A stretch of 64,000 nt of DNA from Branchiostoma belcheri (GCF_001625305.1 NW_017803824.1:1770586-1834585), one strand, 5' to 3'. Positions 33,977-61,221 are shown, counted from the stretch's first letter. The notes: a model not told the origin generated them from the letters alone. Numbers and translations are program-made.

Positions 33977-36400
33977 ATGTCTGGAGGAATTTTCCAACCC
34001 CTGGGCTCGCTGCAAGACCTGGACGGGCCTACCCGGGACCCGATGTGGTGCTACCTCTGTAACGAGAGATTCGAGGAACCATGCCTCCTGGACTGCTTCC
34101 ACGCGTTCTGTGCTCAGTGCCTGCGGGGGAGGGCCAGCGAGGGCCTCATCTCTTGCCCCATCTGCAGTTCTCCCACCAAACTCACGGAGGGAGCCGCCCT
34201 CCCCCCTGTAGATCCCATCCTCAAGTTCTTGGTGGAGGTTCATGGGACGGAAGAGAAAGTGTTCTGTGCCAACTGTGACAGGGAAGCCTCACACAAAGAC
34301 TGCGGGCCCATGTGCTTCTGTAATACCTGTAGCCAGCCGCTGTGTACGCAGTGCAAGGAGACGACGCACAGTGCCAAAATGTTCTCGAAACACGACGTTG
34401 TGCAGCTGAACAATGTCCGCCGACTCAAGGAGACAGTGAAGAAGTGTGTGCAGCACGGGGAACCCTACATCATGTTTTCCCTGAAGAAGAGGGACCTCCT
34501 GTGCATCATGTGTTTCCGTGACACCTCTGTGGAGGACAGGGCTCACTGTATCGACTTGGAGACCGCGTATAAGAACGGGCGTGAGACTCTGGAACAAGCC
34601 GTGCTGTCTGTCCAGGATCTGCAAAGCTCGGTCCGAGACTCCATCATCCTACTGCGTGCCCTCTGCGAGGAAGTGAAAACCAACGCACAGCAAGAACAAG
34701 AAGATATCAAGACCCTCTTTGAACAAATGCAGGAAAAGTTAGGAGAAAGAAAGGAAGGACTCGTCGAAGCGGTAGACACTCAGTACCAGGAAAAGTCGAA
34801 AGCCTTCAAGAACCAGTTGATCACCCTAGCCGCTCTGCTCCCCACATTGCAAGTGAACATCTCCAGTAGCAAAACTTTCTCTCTAACAGCGAACAAGTAT
34901 GACTTCCTAGACCTGGGGTTTGTTTTGATCGACAGGCTGATGGCTATCGTGCACTTACCGCACCAACTCAGCCCTACCACCAGCAGTAAGATCAACTGTG
35001 ACCACAAGGTGGAATTCGCCCGGTGCCTTGAGCCCCTCCTAGGAAACGGACTAGCCTACAAGTCTTCCAAAACAAACGGGCACGCGTCAGGCAGCTCAGG
35101 AACATCAGCAAGTGGTGACGGTGATCATTCAAGGAACAACGAAGACGGAACTGTTGATAGCCTCGCCGAGAAGTGTAGGACAACGGCCATGCACGTGAAC
35201 TCCTCCCTTAGTATATGCCACGGGAAGTACTTCAACGCCAACAGCTGCAAGGTGTTTGTGGATGAGTCGGGCCCCTTCGCAGAGCACAGTAGGAATTATG
35301 ACGCAAACTACAAGATCCTGAACGACAGGGTGAAGAAGTTGAAGAAGGACATCCAAGAGCTCCACAGGGATCTGACGCAGCGACGCTGCCTGACGCGGGA
35401 ACAGAAGGTGACGAACCTGATGGAGGAGTGTGGCCAGGTGGACTTCACCATTTCCACCCAGTATACGGCAGTTGAACAGATGCAGTCCGTGTTTCAGAAG
35501 TGGTGGGAGGAGTGCTTCCAGAGGGTTACGCATGAACAGGAGATGTACCAAGCGCAGCTAAAGGATCTGATGAGACTTAAGCAGGAGACGCAACACTGCA
35601 CCACCATCGCCAGACAAATCGCACCCTTTGTGAAGTCCATAGCAGCAGTAAAGGAGAGGATCGATCCAAGACTGGGAGCGGCGTTGCGTAGCGAAGACCA
35701 CGAAGGCTGCATGCACGCTATTCTGGAACAGATCAACACGATGGAGCCGAACTCACAACAACGCGTAGATGCCATCCGAACCGCGGAGGAGTCCCGTGAC
35801 CTGGCTTTGCAGAGTGAAGCCAGCAGGCCGAACCCATTGGAAGACAGTCTGATCAAGACAAAAGGTACGCTAAAGCCACCTAAAATACTTCCAGAAAAGA
35901 GCCGTCCTGTAGAAGGGAAAGAAGACATTAAGGACGTAACAGCTGATACAGGTACTGCAAAAGAAACCCAAGCACATGGCAGCAAAGACGAGCAGCCAAG
36001 TGCTCTTCCCAAGCCAGAAGAGAAGAGTAAAAAAGAACCTGTTGACAAGAAAGATTCGCTCCTGAAAACTGGAGCTCTGCTAAGGAAAGACGAAAATCTG
36101 AAAATTGGTATCCCACTGATTTGTAAGGAGGAACTTGCAAAGGCAGCAGCCGCTGCCGCCTTGAAGAAAGAAGAGAGTAAAAGAGAAGAAAGTAGCAAGA
36201 CGGCAGGCCAATCACCATCTAAGGAGGAACACAGCAAGCATGCAGCCGCTACAACTGTCAAGAAAGAAAAAGAAGGAAGCAGCAAAGTGGACTCTGAGAA
36301 GACAAAGGTGATGTCAAAGGAAGAACTTGCCAAAGCTGCGGCATCTGTCGCATTGAAAATGGAGGAAAACCACAAAATCGAGAAAGAGTGTAAGGCATAG
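33977..36400 (+). CDS. RNF207: RNF207-like RING finger / B-box protein (single-exon, 807 aa)
   Basis: A putative E3 ubiquitin ligase. The N-terminus MSGGIF... and the order of domains match vertebrate RNF207, a cardiac protein linked to HERG potassium-channel abundance. A C3HC4 RING spans residues 25-63 (C25, C28, C40, H42, C45, C48, C60, C63). A B-box runs from C97 to H139, with a second Cys/His cluster at ~157-193. A coiled-coil region follows (~200-290), then the LANKYDFLDLG-type and FARCLEPLL segments also seen in RNF207, and a second helical region (~455-590). The last ~170 residues are a Lys/Glu/Ala/Ser-rich tail in which KEELAKAAA...ALK occurs twice. Human RNF207 is ~634 residues and multi-exonic (from memory). 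Here the ORF has no intron and a longer tail. The start is set by the conserved MSG.IF.PL beginning. Confidence 0.93.
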   Translation: MSGGIFQPLGSLQDLDGPTRDPMWCYLCNERFEEPCLLDCFHAFCAQCLRGRASEGLISCPICSSPTKLTEGAALPPVDPILKFLVEVHGTEEKVFCANCDREASHKDCGPMCFCNTCSQPLCTQCKETTHSAKMFSKHDVVQLNNVRRLKETVKKCVQHGEPYIMFSLKKRDLLCIMCFRDTSVEDRAHCIDLETAYKNGRETLEQAVLSVQDLQSSVRDSIILLRALCEEVKTNAQQEQEDIKTLFEQMQEKLGERKEGLVEAVDTQYQEKSKAFKNQLITLAALLPTLQVNISSSKTFSLTANKYDFLDLGFVLIDRLMAIVHLPHQLSPTTSSKINCDHKVEFARCLEPLLGNGLAYKSSKTNGHASGSSGTSASGDGDHSRNNEDGTVDSLAEKCRTTAMHVNSSLSICHGKYFNANSCKVFVDESGPFAEHSRNYDANYKILNDRVKKLKKDIQELHRDLTQRRCLTREQKVTNLMEECGQVDFTISTQYTAVEQMQSVFQKWWEECFQRVTHEQEMYQAQLKDLMRLKQETQHCTTIARQIAPFVKSIAAVKERIDPRLGAALRSEDHEGCMHAILEQINTMEPNSQQRVDAIRTAEESRDLALQSEASRPNPLEDSLIKTKGTLKPPKILPEKSRPVEGKEDIKDVTADTGTAKETQAHGSKDEQPSALPKPEEKSKKEPVDKKDSLLKTGALLRKDENLKIGIPLICKEELAKAAAAAALKKEESKREESSKTAGQSPSKEEHSKHAAATTVKKEKEGSSKVDSEKTKVMSKEELAKAAASVALKMEENHKIEKECKA

Positions 36401-37698
36401 ACCTACGTAAGTACAAGTGTACAGGAGCTGAAACCGGACATGTTCACACAACTAACTCCAAAACTCAAGCAGATGAGGGAACTGATGGTATGCACTTGGA
36501 CTATAGCAATACAAAACCATTTGGTCACCAATAATGTAACTTATAGCCCAGTATTGATGTAGAACTAGAAGCAAGGTATCCTTGACTACCTCTGTACACA
36601 TTACCCTTCATATTAAGTCCATATTATATTAGTCTGTGACTGTAGTGTGAAAACATGCATCATCTATGCAGCAAAGTCAGTTCATGTTCTCAACTAATAT
36701 TCATGATTTTCAGACTTGGTTTGCTTCAGGTGTAGTACAAACCATCTTCTCAGTTATTTTGATTTGATGAATAGATCTATGATGCACATGCAGTTGGTAA
36801 AATTGCAGTTCTGAAGTTGCAAAGAAATTGAGTGATGCCAGTAAAACTTGTCTGGTACAGGTTATTTGGAATGTTTATTTGCTTCAGTTAAGTTCAACTG
36901 GTAATACACCTGTAAGTTGTTGTACAGGAAGTATAAGCTCTGCTGTGTAAGACCAGACTATAGGTTTTAGTCCATCCACTCCTGAAAGAACCCCAACACT
37001 CCTCGATAAGTTTGATAACTGTAGTGGGATCTTTAACATGCTCAAGGTGTGACATAGGAAATGTCCCATCTGAAAGGATGCCCCTTCCCAACCAAAGCTA
37101 GGTACTCATTTTCGAATGAGGAAATAGGTGAACTGAAAATGTCTTTTCCAAAGTCACAACATTGAGGCCTGCTAAGGATTCAAACCCAGAACTTTGTTAC
37201 CCATACCATTGTTGTCATGAAATATGCTAGTACATGTATTATATGATGGTCAGTGTGAGACATGACCTTGGCATTAACTAGTGTCAACTTGGTATTCTGG
37301 AAATCCTGGTGAAGGGAGGAGGGTGTTTGTTTTGTAATCTAAACATGGCTCACAGATAACACACCCTGCATTCCCTATGTCACTGCCAGACAGATTCTCC
37401 GCTATTGATAGCTATGGTAACAGTCAGCTTTTCATGCTGATTGAAAAAAAAATGAAAAAGTGTCTTGTTTACTATGCATGTCATGATTTTCATGCGTAAC
37501 TTCGGTCCAAGTTCTTGTTTACTCATATCTAGGCCAATTTCCTTTTATATTATTTCTGGTGTAGTGGCCATGACCCTATAGTTTACACGAACCAGGATTT
37601 CCAAATGCCATGTTACTTCCAACAACATTGTAAGGTGTCCCATTCTAACTTCAACACTGGAGGGAACATTCAGACTTATATCAGGAAAGCAAAATTTG

Positions 37699-37752
37699 TT
37701 CATGCCATATTATGGCATGAACATAAAATGCATCTTAAAGATGCATTTTATG
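37699..37752. repeat. Two adjacent near-perfect palindromes
   Basis: GTTCATGCCATA/TTATGGCATGAAC is followed directly by ATAAAATGCATC/GATGCATTTTAT. Each is self-complementary apart from its centre, so a transcript would form twin hairpins. Confidence 0.75.
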
Positions 37753-38063
37753 CTATCTTATAGTGGATGAATTACAAGAAATGTTACAACTTTTGTGTAT
37801 CGTATGGCCAGTATATGGTTTCCCATCATCTCAATTAGGAAAGACTGATAAAAGATATTGCAAGTAACATATATGTAACGTTACATATACATGTATCTAC
37901 ACTGGCAGTTTGTCTTGACACAATGTCAGTTGTAATGGGCTACAATAGGTAGCATTGGTTTCATAACAAAGGCCTGGTGTGACAGGTGCCACCCTTTCTA
38001 TAACTGTACATGTATGTATAGACACCTTTCCCATTGTATGTATTCTGTACATACATAAAAGCT

Positions 38064-38069
38064 AATAAA
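38064..38069 (+). terminator. Poly(A) signal AATAAA (RNF207-like)
   Basis: AATAAATAAG is followed 20-40 nt later by a GT-rich element (GTATGTGTGTTGC), the usual layout of a cleavage/polyadenylation site. Confidence 0.6.
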
Positions 38070-38099
38070 TAAGTAACAAGTTGTACAGTATGTGTGTTG

Positions 38100-40327
38100 C
38101 TTTTCTATTGTGAGATAAGGCCATGACATTCTTGATTCAATGTCAAATTTTAAAAAAAGATAGGAACACAATGATATCCAAGCTGTTTGCAGTATAAACT
38201 TAAGTCTTATTCTTACAATCCAGAAACTACGCAGTTTAATTTCCTCATAACTTACAGCGTTACAAGGTAGAGTGAACTAGCACAAGTAATACTTAGTGTT
38301 GTTTGGGTCATGTGGGTTGCACTTCGTTTAACCAACGCCAGGAGGCGCTGAAATGATAGTTGCTTTCCAAAGCCCCGAACATCGTCCTTGTAAATTTAAG
38401 TAGCCTGGTCAATAGGTACGTCTTACAACTGGGTGAAGGACGTACGCTTGCATTCTCACAAGGCCTTACCTACACACACTGACACGTCACGGAAGAAAAA
38501 AATGTAGGACGCGCTAACACCTGTGTCAATTTTGTCCAAGAGTTTGTGACTCCAAGCAGCGGTGTCGGGTTACTAGCGCCTTATTAGGTCAAGGCACTTG
38601 GTGGGCAACGTACAATAATTGTTGTGACGCCAAATATGATTCAGTGTATCTAAAGAGTTGTATCAAATCATCCGTTGCGTTCTACTACTAGTACTTTGTT
38701 TCCAGATGATGGGGCCAGCCTATGTCAGTTGTGATGCAAGACTAGAAATCGTCGCAAGGAGTCCTACCAATGACGCTGTGTCGTTTTAGAGAAGACGAAC
38801 TTTATTGCATATGACAACGAATTATATTGAACATAGTACAGAAAAGAAAAGGGTATAGGATGAAAATTATCATCCTAATTACATAAACATTAAGAGCCAA
38901 TACAGTATACAATTCAAGTAGGACTAATCATGAGTTTCGGCATTTATATGTGACCGACAGCAGTAAACTGTGATTACAATTATGTTATAAACATCAAAAG
39001 ACATAACGCTACAATGTAGAAAGCGCTGCTCAGACTATATTTGAGCATTTCATTTCATCAAATAAGAATGGGAGATTATCGCCAGAACTTGGACAAAGGC
39101 ACCTGTCGTACCATGCACTTTAAGGCTTGAAAATACATCAGTCAATCTTTATAGTTATACCATGGAGGTATGCACGTATAGGGATGAAACCAACAACTTC
39201 TGCATTAACTCATAAGCGTCTGTAATGCATACATCAAATAAGTCGCCATTGAGTTGCCTTTGTGTATCATCTGAGACAGCTTGGGCTCTTTCCCAAGGAC
39301 AAGTGCACATAATGACATCGCTTGTAATAAAGCCAATCCGCCCTGGAAGGGGCTAATTGGAACGGCAAACTTGGTTGGCGCCTGTAGCTGTTGGTACCGC
39401 GGGGTCCGGTACCGTTAGGCCATGTTTTGTACACACTGACAAAAGTGACGAATGCGGCGGGGGGATTGCTCGGGGTCGGGAGCACGCACTTTCCCTCTCC
39501 TTTGTTTAAATATCGTGCTCTCCGTCTCGCCCGGCGCACAGCGCGTATAAAGAGGTGGTGACAGTCCGGCATTGGCCGCGGCTGAAATCTGCCGCGCAGT
39601 TACAGATTTAGAAGTTTAGTAGGCCAGCGGGACTCCAGGTGTATTGACATTGCAACAGGCCGCAGACTAGTCTTCGCAAAGCTAAGTGTACATGGACTTT
39701 TTCCAAGGTGCATGGATATAAAATGTCACAAACTTGCAAGATAGTTCCAACAGGGCAGGCCTTTCAGTCAACGTGAATTTTGTTATATTGTACCTACGAG
39801 TAATACCCATACCTACCTAGGGTGTACACCTGCGTATACTGTACAAACTTAAGGTTGCTTTTCGGAGCGAAAGCGTCGGTTACGTATGCACAGAAAAAGA
39901 AGGGGGAAAGGCACAAGAAACTCGAAAGGCGCTTATTATTAAAGCAGACAGAAAAGAAAGTAAGAGAATGACATTGAAACAATTCAAGGGACGGGGAGGA
40001 ATGAAAGAAGAAGCCATAGAAGGAAATGTGACAGTCAAACCAAATCTATATATCCGCGGTGGTGAACGGTCCGAAGCCGCCCTCTCACAGTTAGCCAATA
40101 AAGGTCACGTCCTTGAAATAGTTAATATACGCGGAAACGGTCGGATTTACATATTGAAACTCACCCTTTTTATAACCCAAAGTTCGCGTGTATGTCTGTG
40201 CTGCAAGAACATGAAAACTGTCCTGATTTAGTTCATGTGCCTGTAGAAAATCCGTGCGAAACAGACTCGGTGTCTCCTCTTTTGAGCGACCTGTGCGCCA
40301 TCCGAGCTACCTTCCGCATGCAGGGAC
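38100..40327. other. Intergenic stretch between RNF207-like and Smad genes
   Basis: No supported gene. An isolated CpG-rich patch at ~39340-39600 carries the TATA word listed below. ORFs on both strands there (for example 39267-39572 minus) lack recognisable motifs. Confidence 0.4.
39546..39552 (+). promoter_or_regulatory. TATAAAG in CpG-rich patch, candidate core promoter
   Basis: GCGCGTATAAAGAGG sits at the downstream edge of a locally CpG-rich segment (CTCGCCCGGCGCACAGCGCG). A distal Smad1/5/8 promoter or an unrecognised non-coding transcript is possible. Confidence 0.3.
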
Positions 40328-40549
40328 TAGCCTCTACCAACCAGGCTTCGGGAGGCGGCTGGAAAGAGCAGAAATTGGACAAATACAGAGTTAACATGCC
40401 AAGGGGGTTGGTCCGCTAGAGAGTGCATTTTGTCGCACCCAAAAACTGTACTCTCTCTCTGGCCTGGCGAACCCGGTGAATCCCCAGCATGTTATCTCTC
40501 TATGTGGCCAATTTCTACTCTTTTCAGTCCCGAAGCCTGGTAGAGGCTA
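40328..40549. mobile_element. TAGCC-family MITE (222 bp)
   Basis: The left end TAGCCTCTACCAACCAGGCT and the right end (reverse complement TAGCCTCTACCAGGCTTCGG) are inverted, with inner CAGAAATTGG/CCAATTTCT matches. Flanking 9-mers TGCAGGGAC and AACAGAGAC agree at six positions, a decayed 9-bp duplication. Confidence 0.75.
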
Positions 40550-56749
<16,200 letters not shown>

Positions 56750-56854
56750 CACCCTCCCCAGACCCACCACCCACCGCACAATTTCTACTTAGTCCTGCCA
56801 GTCGTGATACAAGCCTCCAGCCGCCATGTCGGTCTGTGGTGCACATGTAATGTC

Positions 56855-56959
56855 TAGCCTGGTTACCAGGCCTATTATAGCTCCCGAGTCCTTCCTCTTC
56901 TCTGCAAATAGGAGAGGACGTAGGACGTCGGAGCTATAATAGGCCTGGTAACCAGGCTA
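56855..56959. mobile_element. TAGCC-family hairpin MITE, 3' UTR copy 1
   Basis: A 105-bp near-palindrome, TAGCCTGGTTACCAGGCCTA ... TAGGCCTGGTAACCAGGCTA, enclosing TATAGCTCC / GGAGCTATA arms. Flanking 9-mers TGTAATGTC and TGTAACACC agree at six positions. Confidence 0.9.
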
Positions 56960-56997
56960 TGTAACACCATGTCGGTCTGTGGCACCCATGTAACATC

Positions 56998-57102
56998 TAG
57001 CCTGGTTACCAGACCTGTTATAGCTCCCGAGTCCTTCCTCTTCTCTGCAAATAGGAGAGGACGTAGGACTCGGGAGCTATAATAGGCCTGGTAACCAGGC
57101 TA
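56998..57102. mobile_element. TAGCC-family hairpin MITE, 3' UTR copy 2 with perfect 9-bp TSD
   Basis: Same 105-bp hairpin, nearly identical to copy 1. It is flanked by identical TGTAACATC at 56989-56997 and 57103-57111. The preceding word CCATGTCGGTCTGTGG also precedes copy 1, so flank plus MITE was duplicated in tandem (~143-bp unit). Confidence 0.92.
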
Positions 57103-57416
57103 TGTAACATCTACTCCATCCAAGACAATGTCCCGCCTGAAAACAACACAGAAATGTTGACCACCATCCCACCAACCGTTAAATCCCACGAGACAGAAGA
57201 AACACAGTCTCACATGCCGGCTGTGGCTTTGGTATCATGACATCCGACACTTGTAGTGATCAAAATTGCACAAGTTCTGCATATAACTTTCGAGAATTCG
57301 CCACCAAGAGAGCCTGAATGGAGAATTAGTGCGAATTTCACCCTTTCCTATTGATTGATTCCACTGCTGTTAAAAAATTCTTATACAGGCGCCAATGAAT
57401 GCAAACCAATCTTGTC

Positions 57417-57422
57417 AATAAA
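57417..57422 (+). terminator. Poly(A) signal AATAAA (Smad1/5/8)
   Basis: First canonical AATAAA after the Smad stop codon (CTTGTCAATAAATGAAA). Longer 3' UTR forms are possible. Confidence 0.45.
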
Positions 57423-57440
57423 TGAAATTCAGCAGGCAGT

Positions 57441-59022
57441 ATATGCCATAAATATTGAGAACAATTTTTGCAGGAGAGCTGAGGTACTCGTTGTTCATGT
57501 GCTTTGTTGATGTCTTCCGGGAAACTATAGTCTCATGTGCGAACGTAAAAAAAAACAATTTTGTTGTACTTATGCAGCAGTTTGTGGTTGTGGGTGGTTT
57601 TGTGTACGATCAGTAGTGCAGTTACAGAAAAAACGTGATCGTCGACATGCAAGGAGCAAAAAAAGTGGAAATTTGTACTTTAGGGAAGAACGTTGGTTGT
57701 TTAAAAACAGGAAGGATTCATCAGCAAACCAAATGTAATACATGCGACTATCTACTGTATACAGTGAGGATGTTCTAGGTTAGTTGAAGGGAAGGCTGTT
57801 GTTGAGATTGTCAGAAGGTACATTATGTTCAGTGCTGCTGTTCTGTAATATGCATTACCTCATTCTCTGCTTTAGCATAGCAGTATGACAGTGAAGTGTT
57901 ATACATGTAATAGCTACTTCCTTACTGCTTTGAATTTTAGTCACACCTTTTTTATTCTTCGCTGATGTTACATTGGGCAAGGCCACTTGTGTTAAGTGTT
58001 ACAAACAGCATTGAGAACAAACACTCTTTGTATAGATACACTCCATGCACATTTGTCAGTTCTGCATTGAGATGCTGGACATTGTAAAAGTAAGTTCATT
58101 AAGTGAAGATTGTTGCGCTTTCTGTTCCAAGAAGACTGGTTGCACCTTTGTCATGACCTGGCCTGGCGTCCTCGCAACCTTCAGCAAAGTTCCTAACTTT
58201 ATTTTCACCCTTCTCGTAGCCAAAAATGTCTAGGAGTAGAAGATAGGGGCTAGCTTTGATAAAATGAGGACTCTGTTCTTGTATCTGTTAGAGGAATAGT
58301 TAGATAATGAGAGGCCACTGAATTATGTAAGGATTCCTTTTGTTTGGTTTATATGACCACAAAACGGAGTAAAGAAATTTGAGATAATTTTGATAAGGAG
58401 TTAGAAATGTTCTCCAGAATGATTTTGTTGTTATGAGTACAAGTATTGTCCAGATACATTTTCTGTCATATTCTGCAGATGATTTCAGTCACAAGAGACC
58501 TAATTTTTTCTAGACATAGACAGCAAAATGCAGGTTACTTCCGCTCGAAACCACTACACAAGAGCTTTACACTTTTTTTGTGTCAATGTTACTCTCTTCA
58601 GGCATCCATGCTTTTCAAGAATGCAGTTTATGTATGATGTAAGATTCCAGGAGGAAGGAAGGATTTACAGGAAACTGGCAGAACAGAATGGAAATATCTT
58701 GTGATGCGTTAGGTTAAGAGCTCCTCTGTCAGACTATTAGCAGCAAAGTAGACTTAGTGGAACATGTATGTATGCATCTCGTCATGGTTGTTATCATGTA
58801 TAGATTAAACAAAAAAACTGCACAGGAGCCATAAACTGGTCTGGTCTGTACTTTTTGTGTTGGATACACTGTTAATAGGACAGGACAACTACATATAAAT
58901 ACGTTTAAGCTAGTTCGTGCTAACATGGCCTTTTGGCACAGTATTTGCGTTTGGCCACATTACGCTTCGGTAGCAAGGAAAACGTTCAACTGGCTCACTT
59001 TATGTCAGATCGTGATGGGGAG
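57441..59022. other. Non-coding stretch downstream of Smad1/5/8
   Basis: No supported gene or structured repeat; could be part of a longer 3' UTR. Confidence 0.4.
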
Positions 59023-59159
59023 TGATCTCCAAGCAGATCCTAGTGTGGCAAAAGACAGTATCAAAATTCTTGACCAGCAGTATCCATTGGCCAGAGAGGG
59101 TCAAATACGCCACCCAAGGGTGATGCTGTTTTGCCACCCTAGGATCTGCTTGTAGATTA
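59023..59159. mobile_element. TAATCTCC-family MITE with 9-bp TSD
   Basis: A 137-bp element from TGATCTCCAAGCAGATCCTA to TAGGATCTGCTTGTAGATTA. It is flanked by identical GATGGGGAG at 59014-59022 and 59160-59168. Interior words TGGCAAAAGACAGTATC and AGTATCCATTGGCCAGAG are shared with the other copies. Confidence 0.9.
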
Positions 59160-59464
59160 GATGGGGAGCATTATGAAAACAACGGCTAGACAAAGGCAGG
59201 GTGCAGTTTTACAATAGCTTTCCTCTGAAAATACAAATAGTGTTTAAGAGAAATAATTACCGCGCCAGTGTAATCAACTTGTTAAAAAGCTTGCGCCAAC
59301 CAAATTATAGTTATACTTTTTGATGTTATCGACAACGTGCATTGAAAGATTCGAGTCCTTGGGGTCGGATCTAGACACATGATTTTCTTAGCGATGATAT
59401 CTGAAATCTCACTGCGAAAAAGGGTTGAAACTAACCATTCTAGATGCACCTGTAAACATAGATC

Positions 59465-59636
59465 TAATCTCCAAGCAGATGTTTCGGTGGCGGCAAAAGA
59501 CAGTATCAAATTGCCCAGACGGTATCCATTGTTAGGTGACAAATGGATACTGTAGACGTAGACGATGGCTAATGGATACTGCCTGGCCAATTTAATACTG
59601 TCTTTTGCGGCCAACGAAACATCTGCTTGGAAATTA
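59465..59636. mobile_element. TAATCTCC-family MITE
   Basis: A 172-bp inverted repeat, TAATCTCCAAGCAGATGTTT ... AAACATCTGCTTGGAAATTA, with inner GGCAAAAGACAGTAT arms. No matching target duplication is visible. Confidence 0.85.
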
Positions 59637-60180
59637 AGACTGAACCGTCTGTCAGGTGTATATTTCCGTTCAAACAACACAATGGCTCACAGAAATGTGT
59701 AAACAACCACTTCAGAAAATCTGTGTCGAGTGTAAAAACCTTGTACATGTCACACCTGCGATTGCGTCCAGAGCAAATATATGTACAGCGTCGCTCGCCG
59801 GTATAAAAATGCGCCAACGCCACCGGCTTTTCAATACTCCTGTCTTTGATGTATTGTCGGACATGGTGGACTTTTGGATGCGAAGGTTTAACCACAGAAT
59901 GTCACACGTGGGAGTTGATAATACAAAGTACATAGTCGGTGCACATGAAAGAGAACGCCAAGGGCTTGCTTTGTGAGATGCTTCGCTACTTGAGGGGAGC
60001 TGAATAACTTTGTGTGCTCAACACGTGCCGCCGGGCCATGATGGTATCACCGCACGAAAATAGTCTACATCAACCCAACCATTGTTGCCCCAGTATAGAT
60101 TGTTATTTCCGCAGACGTTACTAGTATTTGTGACTTTGAACTTCAACTTAAAAAGGCAGGATGAGAATTAGAACTCGATT

Positions 60181-60654
60181 TAATCTCCAAGCAGATCCTA
60201 GGATGGCAAAAAGACAGTATCAAATTGGCCAAGCAGTATCCATTGGCCAGAGGGGGTCCATGCGCCGCCCAAGGTTGGTGGGGGTATCGACAGAAAACGG
60301 GCCATATGTAAAAAGTTAACGATCTTCCCTCTGCCAATTGGAGAGTAGAGTAGATTGGCTTCTGAGCAAGATCTTGGGTTTTCGTGTTCACGTACTTTCA
60401 TAACCACCAGCCTTACCATCTACTAGTACACAGTGACGACGGCATGTTAGAAGGAAACCTAAAATTCTTAGTTCAATATTCTTGTCGGTATGGAACTGAT
60501 TTGACAGCTAAAACCACTTTTATCCGGTGACATCTTTCGTTACAACATGCGAACTGCGAATGTTAATTAATAGTATTTCGAATGTTTAAAAAAAATCGGG
60601 ACTGGAAGACGTTATGACTTTGCCTTCGAAGCTTCCATATCTGCTTGGAGATTA
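60181..60654. mobile_element. TAATCTCC-family element, enlarged or composite
   Basis: The left end TAATCTCCAAGCAGATCCTA with family interior (GACAGTATCAAATTGGCCAA, GTATCCATTGGCCAGAG) is clear. A right tip, ATCTGCTTGGAGATTA, appears only ~470 bp on, separated by unrelated sequence. It could be one copy with an insertion or two fragments. Confidence 0.55.
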
Positions 60655-61037
60655 GCGTTCCCTGTGTTAGTTGCCATTACAACATGTGGTTCTTGAACTC
60701 CAAACAAACATCGGACAGTCGAATCATTCGGTAACACATCATGTCCGAGTGACTAATGTGACATGGCGGACCCGAGTGTGACTGTGTGTGCGGTTGTGAG
60801 CCGTCCTTGCGTGTGAAACGACCGGCTGTTTGTATTGGACTGTCGTGCCACTTCCGAAAACACCACCGGTTGATGGACATGTTTTGTCCAGACTCTAACC
60901 TTGTTGTGGTAATTCTCTTCCTGCGTTTTGATGAAAAACAACGATAAGGAACGTACGAGGGGAGAAGCATTTGACCGCGGTGCCGTGGTTACCAAACTTT
61001 GTAGACACTTGCAATGCGGTTGGTCTGGTGGGACGAT

Positions 61038-61213
61038 TAATCTCCAAGCAGATCCTAGGGTGGCAAAAGACAGTATCAAATTGGCCAGGCAGTACTTAGT
61101 ATCCATTGGTCAGAGAGGATCCAATACGCCACCTTTGGACACTCTCTGGCGACTGGATACTGCCTGGCCAATACGATACTGTCTTTTGCCACCCATAATC
61201 TGCTTGGAGATTA
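61038..61213. mobile_element. TAATCTCC-family MITE with perfect 8-bp TSD
   Basis: A 176-bp element from TAATCTCCAAGCAGATCCTA to ATCTGCTTGGAGATTA. It is flanked by identical GGGACGAT at 61030-61037 and 61214-61221. Inner inverted blocks GGTGGCAAAAGACAGTATC and GATACTGTCTTTTGCCACC pair. Confidence 0.92.
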
Positions 61214-61221
61214 GGGACGAT

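Larger units (their letters stand above)
36401..38085 (+). other. Probable 3' UTR of the RNF207-like gene
   Basis: About 1.7 kb without coding content between the stop codon and the first strong poly(A) signal. It holds two adjacent near-perfect palindromes at 37699-37752 (listed separately). The extent is inferred. Confidence 0.5.
56750..57440 (+). other. Smad1/5/8 3' UTR
   Basis: Non-coding sequence from the stop codon to the first poly(A) signal, including two hairpin MITEs (56855, 56998). The extent is inferred. Confidence 0.6.

Noticed and set aside
34240..36375. Minus-strand ORFs across the RNF207-like gene (up to 293 codons)
   Set aside because: Antisense shadows of a well-supported coding frame.
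38785..38950. LINE/SINE 3' tail (AACTTTATTGCA... segment, also loosely at 51785 and 53905)
   Set aside because: The shared AACTTTATT/TTTATTTAACC-like words are suggestive, but similarity is too short and AT-rich to call by eye.
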